Both the position numbers and the translations under genes were made by a program. The notes beneath the pieces are model-generated. The model ran no database searches, was not told where the DNA came from, and saw only the letters and a list, made by a program, of their open reading frames with translations. Of a stretch of DNA of 64,000 nt, positions 22,901 through 34,707 are shown one piece after another. This DNA is from Aphelenchoides besseyi (lineage: Eukaryota > Nematoda > Chromadorea > Rhabditida > Aphelenchoididae). Position 1 is the first letter of the stretch. Every line of letters begins with the position of its first letter. The DNA is taken from contig JAMPIQ010000002.1 in assembly GCA_024699855.1 (NCBI GenBank), forward strand, positions 12,586,001 to 12,650,000, given 5' to 3'.

Positions 22901-25900
22901 CGATGCACATTGTGACGGCGAGTCGAAATGAGTCCCCAATCTTTGATAGTAAAAACTCAGCTGTGGCCGCGCGCCATAAAACCCCGACTATCAAAACGAA
23001 CCCGACGCTAACTTGGCCTCATTCAACTAACCCGCCATTCTTCTGTCTAATTAGTCGATGGAAAACGGCGCTTCTAAAACATTTTATTGTGACGGTCATT
23101 GGCGGCTGTTCGAAAACACCAATAAAAGGAATCGCTTCAGAAAAGTTGTTTTGAAAGTCGAGCAATTAATCGAAGGGATTTAATCAATTAGGCGATACGA
23201 AAGTCGGGAGCACGAGGCGGCTTTTGGACTCACAACAAACACGAGAGTCTTTTGTAGAATCGGTCAAGCGACACTTTGGATTTCGAGGACGTCTATCCGA
23301 TGGACAAGTGCCAACGACTCGATTGCGCGAATCCAATGAAAATAATCGGAGTGCTTAGGCGTGACCGTTTTGGCCAAGCCGGCAATTACCTTGCAGTTCG
23401 CTTGCTGACTCTCAAAACAAAGTCTCATTTCCCGACTATTTAGCACCAAGCACCTTTGTTTTCGGCGCTAATTCGGCGCCGATTGCGCAGTCTCCGAACA
23501 GACAGTTCGGGTTTGTAACCGCGCCAAAACAAAATGCCGCAAAAAGCAATCCGTGCCCACCCGAAATTAGCGCATTAACTTATCGACCACTTTAATTAGT
23601 GACCTTAACGATTAAATTATAAGTGCAAAGGATGCGACAAGAGAAGTCTGCTTCCGATTTACAGAAAGTGAAATTTGCAATTAAAGACTCGGTTTAATGC
23701 CGGAAGAGTAGTGGGAGACAAATTGAAGTTTAAAGCTACTAAATCGACGCCCATTCGTGAATGTTGGATTAGAAGTCAAAGCTTCCAAAACTTCGCACAA
23801 AACATGATTTAACTGAGATTCGTTGAGGTGCCATAGAAGACGTTGTACGAGACACTTTCGCGCGGCAGGTGAGTGAATTACCGGAAATCGTTATTTCGCC
23901 AACAAAATCCGCTTGTCCACGAAGAAGCTCTTTAACACTCAAACCGGCTTAATTTCTTGTTATTCGTCTAAACAACGTGCAAAAATTGACTCGTTTAATT
24001 ATTCATAGTACACTGCTGTACAAGCAGAAGTCAAATAGAACCGCTGAAATTCACACATGGATGCGAAGCCAAGTCATGTCACAGCCAATTAGAACACGAA
24101 AAATAAGCTAGCGACGGCCATAACTCGGGAGTTCAAATTGAGGACGATGTGTTGCAGTAAAGTCACCGCATGCAATTTGATACCTGACTTGCAGTCGGAT
24201 TGATCTCATTCGCGGTTGGTTTTGCATTTGGCATTTCGGGAACATTAATTTTCAACCGCAATTCTCCTATTGCTTAATCAATTTTGTTCATAACGTCATA
24301 CGAGACAGATAAGCAAAAACGGAATAAGATTACGTAATCCAGAAGCAAAAACAACAACAGATGAAGTTTTGTTGTTTTAGCAAAAATTGTGAAACTGGAA
24401 CCAACGATTTTAGTGTCATCGAGTCCATAGATGATGGAGAGCGAACAAAAATACAGTAATCCTCTTGGCCGGCAGACTAACTCCACCCCCGAATAAGTTA
24501 GACGAATGACGACCATTGTACCACAAAAATGCATCTCGCCAGCAGTCGAAACCCACGAGGAGCGCAAAACGAAGCCGACGGACCATATACAATGAGCTCG
24601 GTTTTATTGTTGGCCACAACTCGAACAATCCAAACAGCCAACCAGCTGCTTTCGGCGTCTTCATTTGTTCGCGACAAATTGAGACTGAGAGAAGTTTTGC
24701 ACTTGATATTTTAAACGGCAATTCAATCGTTTAAAAGTTTGAGAACGCAAAAGATGTTTTCAAGTGAATTACTCAAATCATCGACAAGACCTCGACTTTT
24801 GCTCAATTGCTTGAAGCATAAATTTACGCGAAATACGAAAAGATAAAGAGTCCACGTACTCGTCTTCAAATCAAAACACGAGTACCGAATGCTATTTGCC
24901 GGCAATTCTCAAAACTTGAATTACACTCGTCACTCGCGTTGAGTATCAGAAGACAAATGTTGTTTGATGAATTCCTTTTCGATGGTTTTCCTGCTATTAT
25001 TTGAAGAGTTCGTTCCTTGACAATTTGATGAGATTACACGTTGGCCTTTTAGGTTCTTGTTTTCAACCAGCAAACTGTTGATTAAACGAGCTCTCCGCAT
25101 AGAACTTTCGCTCCGTGAACAGACTCTCATCCACAACTTGTAACTACTCAAACGGACTTTGAATTCAATTGAGCCGATAGAACAGTAGACTTTATCGTCT
25201 CTACGCGTTTGTTCGAGTACCAATTTCCGTTACAAATCATCATTAATATTCGAAATAAGCTGTAGCTCTCCGCATAAAAACTAAAAGGAGTTGGCAATAA
25301 TAGAAGTCCCCCGATTGAATAAGATCGTTAGTCTTAAATAGAAACAAATCAATCTAAAAACCCATGAGTCATCATCATTCGTAAACGATTATAATGATTG
25401 GCCTTCAGCGTCGGAATTATTCGTTGCGCGAAATCTGAATGCTATTTCGTAGCTAATTGTGAGAGAATAGTGATGGCCGAAAGCTTTGTTCATTTCGCAA
25501 ATCGCTCCACAAATTCCCACGCGGCATCCGTCTTCCCATTTTTGTTATTGTGGCCAACAGTCGCTTTTTGTAAATCCGCTCTTTTCTTTCTGAGCAGATT
25601 GTTTAATTACAAATGACATGCACGACAATTGGACTTTGCGCACAATCTTATCTATCGCTCTACTCGACCAGCAGACCCATGACGATAAAGAGGAAAACGC
25701 TGGCATCGACTCAACAAGCAAAGTAAATTGCACACTCGATAATAAGCACAAAGACGTCAAACGTAGCACCTTCAATTGAATTCAAGCCAAATAATTCACA
25801 AGTTATGATGAGAAATGTAACACAAAAGGACAGCAATGCTCACATAATTAAGGCTCATTCAACGCAGTTAACCGAGAGCATAATCGTTGCATAAAATCAC

Positions 25901-27339
25901 GTTGTCTATCAGCTAGTTGTCCGCAAACAAATTTCGGGAAATGAACATCTTCGTGAACGTCAGGAATGAAGAAGCCGGCAGATTAAAAACGTGTCAAACC
26001 ATCACGCAACCCACTGTAAAACGACTACTATGCTTGTAGAAGAAAAGGACTGGTTCAGAATGCGACAACAAAAAAATGAATTCGCTGTGAAGACGAGAGA
26101 GAAAATGACAAAAATTGAAAAATTAAATCGACAAAAAAACCGGCGGCCCACGTTTTAAACGGGAGTTGAAAGGTGCGCATTCGAAGTGAACTCCAACAAA
26201 AACGTTCGCAAGAAACATAACCGGAAATCATTCGACTTCATGTTCGGAATTGTATTCAAATTTTCGAACATGCAAACAAGATCGAACGGAAATGACGGCG
26301 CTACGAATCCGTCGACTGGCGATTGCTCGCCGAGCTCCATGTTTGTCTTTCGGTTACGCGCGAGACATCAGAATCCAATGGTTGCGTTCATTCTGATTTT
26401 CGCGTCTTTGGCTCCGCCGGCTCACACCCTCCCCCAAACCACTTGCTTAGACCTTGACCTCCACTGTTTACAGCTTAGGCTTTACATGAACACCGCTCGC
26501 CTGTAACCCATACGAAGAATATCGCCGCTCTCGACTGATTTGGGCGCCCCGAAAACGATTGTGCATTCTCTATGCGATCAATTGAGCCGAAAACTCGCCA
26601 AACATAATCACCAATGCCGTCGTCGCCGTTTTGTTTTGCTCGTCAACGCGTTCAAATTGCACGTTACAACACTCGACTCGAGCAACACACGTTAAAAACT
26701 CTCGTACTAATCATTGATTGTCGGCAGGAAAAAAGACAAAAACACAGTCGACGGTTGAGCGCATGTTTCCGTTTTAATGGCATTCGATTGTGATGTTCGG
26801 GACCGCGAGACGCATTGTCACCGGAATGTAAGGGCACCGGTTGAGTAAGTGCAGAAGACGGCCGGCGGGTGCGCGAATCGGAATGAAAGCGTTGCAGTAA
26901 AAACCAACAACAACAATAGAGTAAAAAACGCGCCTCAGCATCGGGAAAAACATCAACTCTCGAAACCTTGCGCACCTCCACTGTCGTCTCGTCGTCTTCA
27001 AATTAAAAGTGGCAACGAAGCGGTTGAAAGAGCACCTCAGTTTTGTACGAAATTTAACTAATTACTGTTATTAAAAGCGAACGGTTTGTGACACTAAAAC
27101 AAACGACTTTTGCAATCTGCTTTCAAAACATCACTAGTGAATCAGCTCAACGTTGCGCTGATTGATTGCAAGTCAATGAAGTTAGCGGTTTCCGATGACA
27201 TCGTGATATTGCTCCCAAATTTGGACTCCGAGAGTGTTTTCGCACGAAAAGAAGACGAACAGTTTTGTTGTTGAATTTTAAACACAACGATTAAACGAAC
27301 GAGATGTGAAAACAGAGCGATACAATTGTGAATGGACTT

Positions 27340-27615
27340 ACCACTGTCAATACGTACAATTGGCCCTGCGATTTCGACACCAAATGGTCTAAAAAATGAT
27401 CTGAATAAACTGAATTTCAATGGACACTCACCCGAACTGTCGAACAAGTTACGTTTGATCCACTTGAACTCGTCCCAGCGGCCGTTCTTGACGCCGTGGT
27501 CGGATTTGTTAAGCGCTAGAAGATAGCTTGTGTAATATTGCGAAAATCGTACGGCGCGGATTATCAGGTTCTCGTGAAGACGCCAATTACGAGCCAAATT
27601 GCACACAATAAGCAC
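27340..27615 (-). CDS. Possible pair of spliced exons, unknown protein
   Basis: On the minus strand an open segment (from about 27615) reads NKSDHGVKNGRWDEFKWIKR and ends at a good donor (TCGG|gtgagt). A 46-bp intron ending in ttttttag follows. The next short exon reads DHLVSKSQGQLYVLTV and ends at a second good donor (GTG|gtaagt). Frame is kept across the first junction. The continuation was not found. The paired splice signals make this more likely coding than the surrounding ORFs, but the family is unknown. Confidence 0.35.
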
Positions 27616-28302
27616 ACGAAATTAAACTCTCGAGTATTCAAATGACGAATAACCGTTTCTTTGTGAAGATCACAGATGTAAAGATGATTGACAGTATGAG
27701 TTCCAGTCACTTCTCATACTAGCAGAAGAGTTGCATGTCGGGAAATCATCGGCGAGAATCATTCGCCTTACAAAAGAGCACATTTAAGTGAAAACGAGCA
27801 ACAAATTTGGAGAAAACGTTTTCGTAATAAGGAAAATGCTTAACCTATTTCCGGCTGTTGCGCATTCAACAACTTCAAACGGCGGGTTTCTTCCCTAACA
27901 GAAGATGAGTGCATAGTTTCGACGAAATGGTCAAATTGTAGAAATTTTCCTAAATACGACAAAATGTCAAGTGGCCGAACTGAATTTTCGTCTTACAATG
28001 TTAATGGAAAGATGAGCGCAGAGAAATCAAAATCAGTGATGAACAACCAAAAGATCGTCCAATTTCTATTCAGACAACGGCTATACACGAAAGAAGAAGG
28101 AACGATTGTTCAGTTCGTTAACTAAGCTAATTATCGCATCCTTTAGCTTAAGAGACAAGAGTATTGGGACAAAATAAAAGGGTATCTTCAATCATTTCAG
28201 AATGAGTTGATTCAAATATACGTAACGATTGTTAGAAGTCATGAATTTTGTAAGCGGCGTATGATCGTTGACCCTTAAGAGAGAAAGGAGGTTGTTTATT
28301 CA

Positions 28303-28514
28303 AAACGATTTGACGTGTTTGAGAAATGCAAACATCAACTCGATGGACACCGGTGATAGTCCCAACAGCACACGATTACGATTACAATTGCTGCAGTTTC
28401 GCTCGTACAAGGCGAAAACTTTATGGTCAAATTTATCGAGCATTTGTGTAAACAGGACCTTTAAATGGGCATCAAGTGGACACACAATCGGGCTATGAGG
28501 TTAGGCGTGTAAAC
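28303..28514 (-). CDS. Possible 3'-terminal exon, unknown protein
   Basis: After an acceptor-like acctcatag, a minus-strand frame reads VCPLDAHLKVLFTQML, then a Cys pair (CSNCNRN) and VSIELMFAFLKHVKSF before TGA. The composition is protein-like, with helical spacing. No upstream exon or family could be assigned. Confidence 0.25.
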
Positions 28515-31500
28515 GTTTTCCATTCCTAACTGCCTCGGGCTTCTTATAATGAATAAATTGCGCATCGAATAGATACCACCAGTGGCGTCTAAATTCTCTT
28601 CAGCAAATAACTGCAAATTTGCAACACAACCACCGAAGAATCGCTCCGATTGATACACTTTTGATTGACCGAAAACCTCTAAGGATCAATATTTAGCCTA
28701 CAGTCCAACAAACTGTACGCGTTATATCCGAGATTTCCGATTGAACGTCAAATTCCGATACGTTTGTTCGGACGGATCAAAAAACCGTTGTATTCGCGTA
28801 CGGGAATTCTCGCAAAATGGGCGGATTTTACAATTGGACCCAAACAAACACCGTGAATGTAAAACATGCTCGCACTTTTTTACGTTAACGAGTTTTCGTA
28901 TCTTGCGCGCTCACCTGTGATCTCTTTTTCCATTTCAACAACTATTGACAAAACCGTTGAATAGGAATAATCATAACGAGGTGGAATATGATTACATTTT
29001 GCAAGGCCATTGACAAGCCGCCGGTATCTCGCTTACTCATTGACCATAAAAATGAGGGCCGCAAAGAATGGAGTTGAGAGAAACTGTGATTCGAAATCGA
29101 AGAATACTCTTGGATTGAATGTTAGATTGGCTAACAAACAGCTTTTCCGAACGACCCGTAAACAGATTGTTGTAGTGATGCTAAAAGAACAGTCAAGATA
29201 TTCAGGAGAAGTCAAAAGTTAATTCTGAACACGAGGTTATCAGACAACAAAACGGAAAAGGAGAAAACGGACGGTTGTTGACCGTAACAACCGGAAGGTC
29301 GAGGACAAACTTCCGTACGCAACGTCCATTGACGGTAACCGTTTTTGTTTGGAGAAACTCGCGCAATCGTCTGGAGTATGAGTTGCAAACAACCGCAATT
29401 TTCGCGGTCATTCACAAAGGTCAAAATAGTCTTTGGTGTTGGCCAACGGTGTTTGTTCGAGCGTTTTTCGTGCGTGAACTGCGCGATAAATCGGTCGACA
29501 GGTCACTACAACAAAAATGCAATTATCAATCGAGCTTCAACACGCGTTTCGCTTCAACTTTCCATTTAATGGACAGCTCTTCCACTTCACGTCAAAACGT
29601 TGCAAACCGCATAAAATCAACATGTGTCTTCTAATCGCACCGAGTTCTTACGTTGCCCTCCTCACTTTTAGTTCCCATTGACGTTTGCGCGCCTCCTGAC
29701 CCTTCAAATCACATTGTTTTCATTGTGGTGGGCGACGTTTGGAAACAACGCAAAAGCGAACATCTTCTCAAGCAACACATCATTGAATTGACCTTCCTTC
29801 GCACGGTCATCTTCACGTGAGAGCAATGCGCAACCGAAGGAAATCCGACTGAGCGACGTCGATGGAAAGTTTGTTCGATCTAGGAATTTGTTTAGAATCC
29901 ACTTCATCAAAACGCGGTTTGATCGAATCACCGGCTTCTGCAAATCTCCTCCAACTTCTACTTTCATTAGTCGTGCAAGTGTAAAGCTCGTTGTAAACAA
30001 GCTTAATGCGTACAAACAACTCTCAAAAACCGCATCAAATGTTGACATTCGAAGGCCAACAAAACCCGCGCTTTTGTACTCTCGACAAACTGATTTCGAG
30101 CTGTTGATCCGAATAGCACACGCAATAAAACGGCAATGAATTTTGGTGGACATAAAAAGCCGTTTGTTCTATTGCCGCTCAACGCAAAGCAAAAGTAGCA
30201 ACCGACACCTTAATACCGATCGGAGTTATTACAAGACCCGTCAAGGCTAAATATCCGAGCGAATAACAAAAATCTAATGGAGATAACGAGCGGTTATGAT
30301 CAGAATGCACGTCAACTCAACGCTATTCAACAAGCATATTCAACGCAACAATTCCAACATATTTGAGCAAACGAATTGCAAGAAACGATGGAATGGCCTT
30401 GGTTCTCACCGCAATGCCGCATGAAAACAAAGACGTTGATCGGGAATATGGCAAACAAAATGACAAAAGAAAGCGTCAAAGACTGTTCATTTGACCATCG
30501 AAATGGCGCTGACAGAAAACGCACAGAGAACTAAAATGTCGGTTTGAAGAAATAGAACGTAACTCTAAGATATTGGTAGTCTACCAAAGATCACAATATC
30601 GTAAGATAATTCTTTCGCTTCACGTATAAACCTATTAAATTTCTCTTGTTTTTGACAACAATCTCGAGTGTCTGAGTAGAAAGAAAATCAAATTGAACTG
30701 TCAAAGAGATTCCATTCAGAGAGCGCAATCAAACGTTTGGCCAAACCTTCGAAAACATCCTCTTCACCAATTGTTTATTATAATTTCATAAGATCGTATT
30801 CAATTTACTGAATTCACGATCTTGTTTTATGAAGTTCAGTTTTCACATTCTAAAGGAGAATAAGCTAAGAAACGAAAATAAGCTTAAAAGTCTCGGCAAC
30901 ATCTTAACGGGTAGGCGACGTTATTAGACGAGATTAATGCCATTTCAGAGACGCTTTACATCTTTTCAGTTTTGAAATGATGTGTCAGTTTTTAATCTGA
31001 TTTTCGTTTGCACTCCATCAGAACTATGATGCTATTCATTTGCCGATTGGACTCCCGTGTCTGTGACATTCTTTACCGTAAGACTTCAATTTGTGAGTTT
31101 TGAAGAATTGAAACCGGTTTTCGAGTTTATTCCGCATTCCAAGTAATCTATTGAACAAAAAACCGACAGAAGAAGCCGTGAGTTCGTTGAAAACTGCTTA
31201 ATTTTTGCCCCAATGTACCACCGTGAGATAGTGGTCGGAGTGATTGTCAAGGAGACCACGCTGAAAGCAAAACGCAAAGGAAACACCGTTTGAAAGAATA
31301 TTCCAATGCCCACTTGTTGTCTAGGAAGGTGCCTAAGAACTGTTGGGAAACTCCGATTCGCGGTTCGTTTTCAGTATTCCCATGAATAGTCATCCATTTT
31401 TATTAATTACCGGATTCAATCAAAGGTATTTTGCGTTAAACATTTAGTTTTTTGCTCGGCAGTCTGTCACTTCATTTAGTTGTAAACTTGTGTTTGCAGT

Positions 31501-31557
31501 CGTGAATACCACCAAATTGGTTAAAATGTAAATTCTGCATCTTCATTCACAATAACC

Positions 31558-33648
31558 ATGCGGACAAATTGTCTCTTCCTGTTAGTTGGACTCTCAGTCG
31601 GTCCGAAAGTTCTTGCAAAATATTCGTCGGGTGTTATCTCCACGCCGCAGGTTCATTTGAATACGTGGAATAAAAGAAACCATTTCGTTGCAGAATTGGA
31701 TTTATTTGGATCGTTTTTGTTTTGTATCCGAAGAGGGAATGTTCCAGTATAGTATACAGTATCCGTCGAAATTTGCAATTGAGTCGATTTACTTGTACTT
31801 CGATACCGACTCCCAATGGGCTGCGGCTTACGATAAGAACAAGGTGAATAGGATTTAAAGACTATCACCTAGAAAGATTTCAGAATTGCAAACAAAAAGA
31901 CAGTCTTATTGATCCACACAACAATCAGATCATTCATCTAACACCTCAATACAATGATGAAGACGCTGTTTGCTCGACGTACTCGAAAGAGGACAAAACC
32001 GAGTGGATAAACTGCACTGGAAGTCGGTCGTTTTAGTGAGTCGTAAAGTTTGTTCAATTCCACAAATCATTTCGTTTAGTTCCCGAAGACCAAGATGGTG
32101 GTATTTGGCGTTAGCAAACTGCGATTCGGTAAATGGACTCTACTTGGACTACAATATTCTAATGACAAATGGAAAACCTTCGAATCGATGGTTCTACCAT
32201 TTTTCTTTCGATGAATTTTGTAAGTTCACAGACCAACAACTCGCAAATGTCAATGACATTTAGATAGTTTGCCAATTTGTATCTTCTTCATGATCGTCGA
32301 TATCATAATTCTAATAATCACAGTTGTCTTCACGTGTCAGTTGCATAAAAGCGTAAATAAGTTTAAACAGAGAATTACAGACATGCTCAAAAGTCGTAAT
32401 CTCTTTCACGCAACATTCAAACTCTATTTGCATTCTCTCGTTCTTCACTTAAGCGGCCAAGTTTTGCTGTGGCTTCATTACGATCGATACGCAGACAATG
32501 GTCGTGGATTTCCGCTTTTGCGATCGTTTGGATTGTTATTAAGACAATTTGCTTCAGTTATTTTCGTCCTTTTGTTATTGCTCGTAGCCAAAGGTTCGTT
32601 AACAAATGAGGGAGTCGTTAACTTCACAAGTTCAGGATACACAATAACACGCAGCAAAATCTCTCAAACGAGCACTGTAAAGCTGATCATTTTCATGACT
32701 TTTTATTTGGTAAGCTCATCTTCAGGTAGCACCATAAAAGATGTGTAACGAATTTGTTTCAGATAACTAATGTTGCAATGATGATTTGGGAACTTGCGTT
32801 GTTCGATCCTGCAGAAGTAACCTACATATCGGAGTCGATGGCCGCTTATTTTCAATCAGGATTGATTATCATTGCTTGGCTATGGTACTTGTTATCGTCG
32901 TATACAACGGCTCGAAAATATCCGCTCAAAAAAGCATTTTATTCGGTTCTTGCTATTCTAATAACTTTCTGGTGGGTATCTTCATATATGTGAAGGTTTA
33001 AGAACAAATTTAGGTTTTGGGCAATACCGGTAGGTTTTGAGGGTTGACTACTTGGTTGATTGAATGATTTAAAGGTTTAGATTAGCCACTAAAAATACAG
33101 TTTTGCTCGAAAAAACTTGTTTCAAATCAATTTCGTCAATAAAATGAAGTTGAAAGCAAAGTCTTGAGATTTTGTTTATGAACATTAACCGAAAACGTTT
33201 CAAACGAATTCAAATGCATGAACATTGTTTTTCGCTTTTATTTGTTTAAATGACGCTTTCAATCAAAATAAGATCCCTTTGGAAAGAATAGGGTTGAATT
33301 GCTTTCGTAATAGTCAAATTTTACTGTCAATTGCTGTTTCAGGTGACTCTCGTTATCTCGAACTTTGTATTGGATGCTTGGGTTAGAGCAGAAGTAATGT
33401 TGGCTGTTGAGAGCGGAGTAATGGTCTACGGATTCAGTGTGTTCTTGGTGGGTTCTGAGTTCATCGTATTCAACGCTTTGTTGTAGGTGTTGACGAATCC
33501 GTTCCCGAAGTATCGAAATCTCTTTCCCTACCATGTTCGAACTACGCAAATATCACAAGAACAACAAAACTACCCGCAACACGTATATGAAGTTAGTCCA
33601 AGTCTGGCCGGTCCCTCACCTCACGATACACAAGAAACAAAGTATTAG
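31558..33648 (+). CDS. GPR180/TMEM145-type seven-helix membrane protein
   Basis: Nine exons (31558-31650, 31694-31843, 31884-32035, 32080-32219, 32264-32709, 32763-32971, 33014-33029, 33343-33447, 33487-33648) join to 490 aa. A signal peptide is followed by a luminal/extracellular beta-rich domain (NWIYLDRFCFVSEEG, WWYLALANCDS, LDYNILMTNG, WFYHFSFDEF). Seven hydrophobic helices follow, with the family's LHLSGQVLLWLHYDRYADNGRG region and the diagnostic FPYHVRTTQI end. This matches the GPR180/TMEM145 (GOST-like) family, integral membrane proteins of the secretory pathway or cell surface with poorly known function. The seventh exon is only 16 nt (33014-33029). The following intron, 313 bp, is the only long one. 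Confidence 0.92.
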
Positions 33649-34093
33649 CGAAAAATAACGAGTGAATGCGTGTAATTTTTGCAAAATTGTTGTCGATTTC
33701 CGAGTTTTGTGTTTAATTTGTATCGATAATCAAAGTCAATTGAAAGTTATTACCATAAACAATCGTCGTTAGTGGCTAAAAATTTGCGCTTATTGGGTCA
33801 TTGATATTCGTTCTTTCATACAAGAATCTCTAAATGATTTCATAAACTGAGCTTTGAACTAGTTCATGCGAAAACAGAAAATAACTTTAAACCTGATCGC
33901 GAATTAGTCGTTGTAGCCAACTCTTTGATTTTCAATGATTTATCGTTGAGATCAGTTCGTAGAATTGAAACACGCAATTGAAGCACAAGAACTTAAACCA
34001 CAAACAAGAACCGCCGTCGTCAAGCGTCCAAATGCACCGAATAAGCTCGCCGTCAATTATGAAGCAACGGCGTTAGTATCGGTAGCTACGTAA
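33649..34093. other. Intergenic region between convergent genes
   Basis: AT-rich 3' flank of the GPR180-like gene and of the minus-strand PAN gene. No exon is seen. Confidence 0.4.
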
Positions 34094-34707
34094 TCAATTA
34101 AAACCATCCGTTGGGAAAATTGACGAACGGGCACCAAAAGAGTATTCCAATGATGAAATACGCGACATACAACTGCAAGTGCCTTGTTGTTCATTTGAAC
34201 CTTCAGTCGGTGGGGAAAATGAACTCATTCCGTAAGCTGAAGATCATCGTATTAGATTTCATGTTCAATGTGTTACCTGTACAAAACTGAACACATTCCT
34301 CGTTGTTGGGCAGTTTTACGGTCGTTGAAGTTCCGCCTTGAATTTTAATGTTTTTCATAATCGATCCACGTCCCGAATAAACGTTCGCTTTGATTCCACT
34401 GGTAAATGAAGTGGTTTTCGTGCTGTCGGAGATCGCTGATTTCAAATAACATCGACCCTGGTATTTATCGACAGTATACGCTATACAACACGGGTCTCGA
34501 GCACAAGCAATACAACACGATCCGATGTCAGAAGTTTTTATCTCATCGTATGTACCGCCGTTAAGTGCAATATTGGGAAGAAAAAAACAATGTGAGACGT
34601 TTCCGTCTAAAGTTTAAAAATCAGCGCTCAATCAATCATCATTTCCTACCAGACTCGTCGATGAGTAGCAAAACAAGACAAAACAAGAAGCCAGAATTTC
34701 GTGTCAT
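34094..34707 (-). CDS. Small secreted PAN/apple-domain protein
   Basis: Three exons (34707-34650, 34606-34277, 34236-34094) with 43- and 40-bp introns join in frame to 176 aa. The start gives a signal peptide (MTRNSGFLFCLVLLLIDES). A PAN-type domain follows with the pattern CFF..N..LNGGTYDEI, SCCIACARDPCCIAYTV and RCYLK, then an ECVQFC pair. The C-terminus is Ser-rich with CSC. PAN domains bind proteins or carbohydrates outside the cell. The gene is convergent with the GPR180-like gene and no other copies are nearby. It is a single-domain protein; the binding partner is unknown. Confidence 0.85.

Larger units (their letters stand above)
18974..31557. other. About 12.6-kb gene-poor region upstream of SoxD
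   Basis: No complete gene can be supported on either strand. Open frames of 60-175 codons are scattered but lack paired splice sites or family motifs, apart from the islands listed separately (19423-19950, 27340-27615 and 28303-28514, all minus). I see no tRNA-like B box, satellite array or transposon terminal repeat by eye. It may contain regulatory sequence for the SoxD gene or very long introns of an unrecognised gene. Confidence 0.4.

Noticed and set aside
19651..23154. Assorted 60-130 codon frames in the gene-poor region
   Set aside because: Several frames are open on both strands at once, with no acceptor/donor pairing and no recognisable protein pattern.
33030..33342. Open frame 33259-33549 on the minus strand and an AATAAA inside the intron of the GPR180-like gene
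   Set aside because: They lie in or over an intron and exons of a well-supported plus-strand gene; premature polyadenylation would remove the conserved C-terminus.
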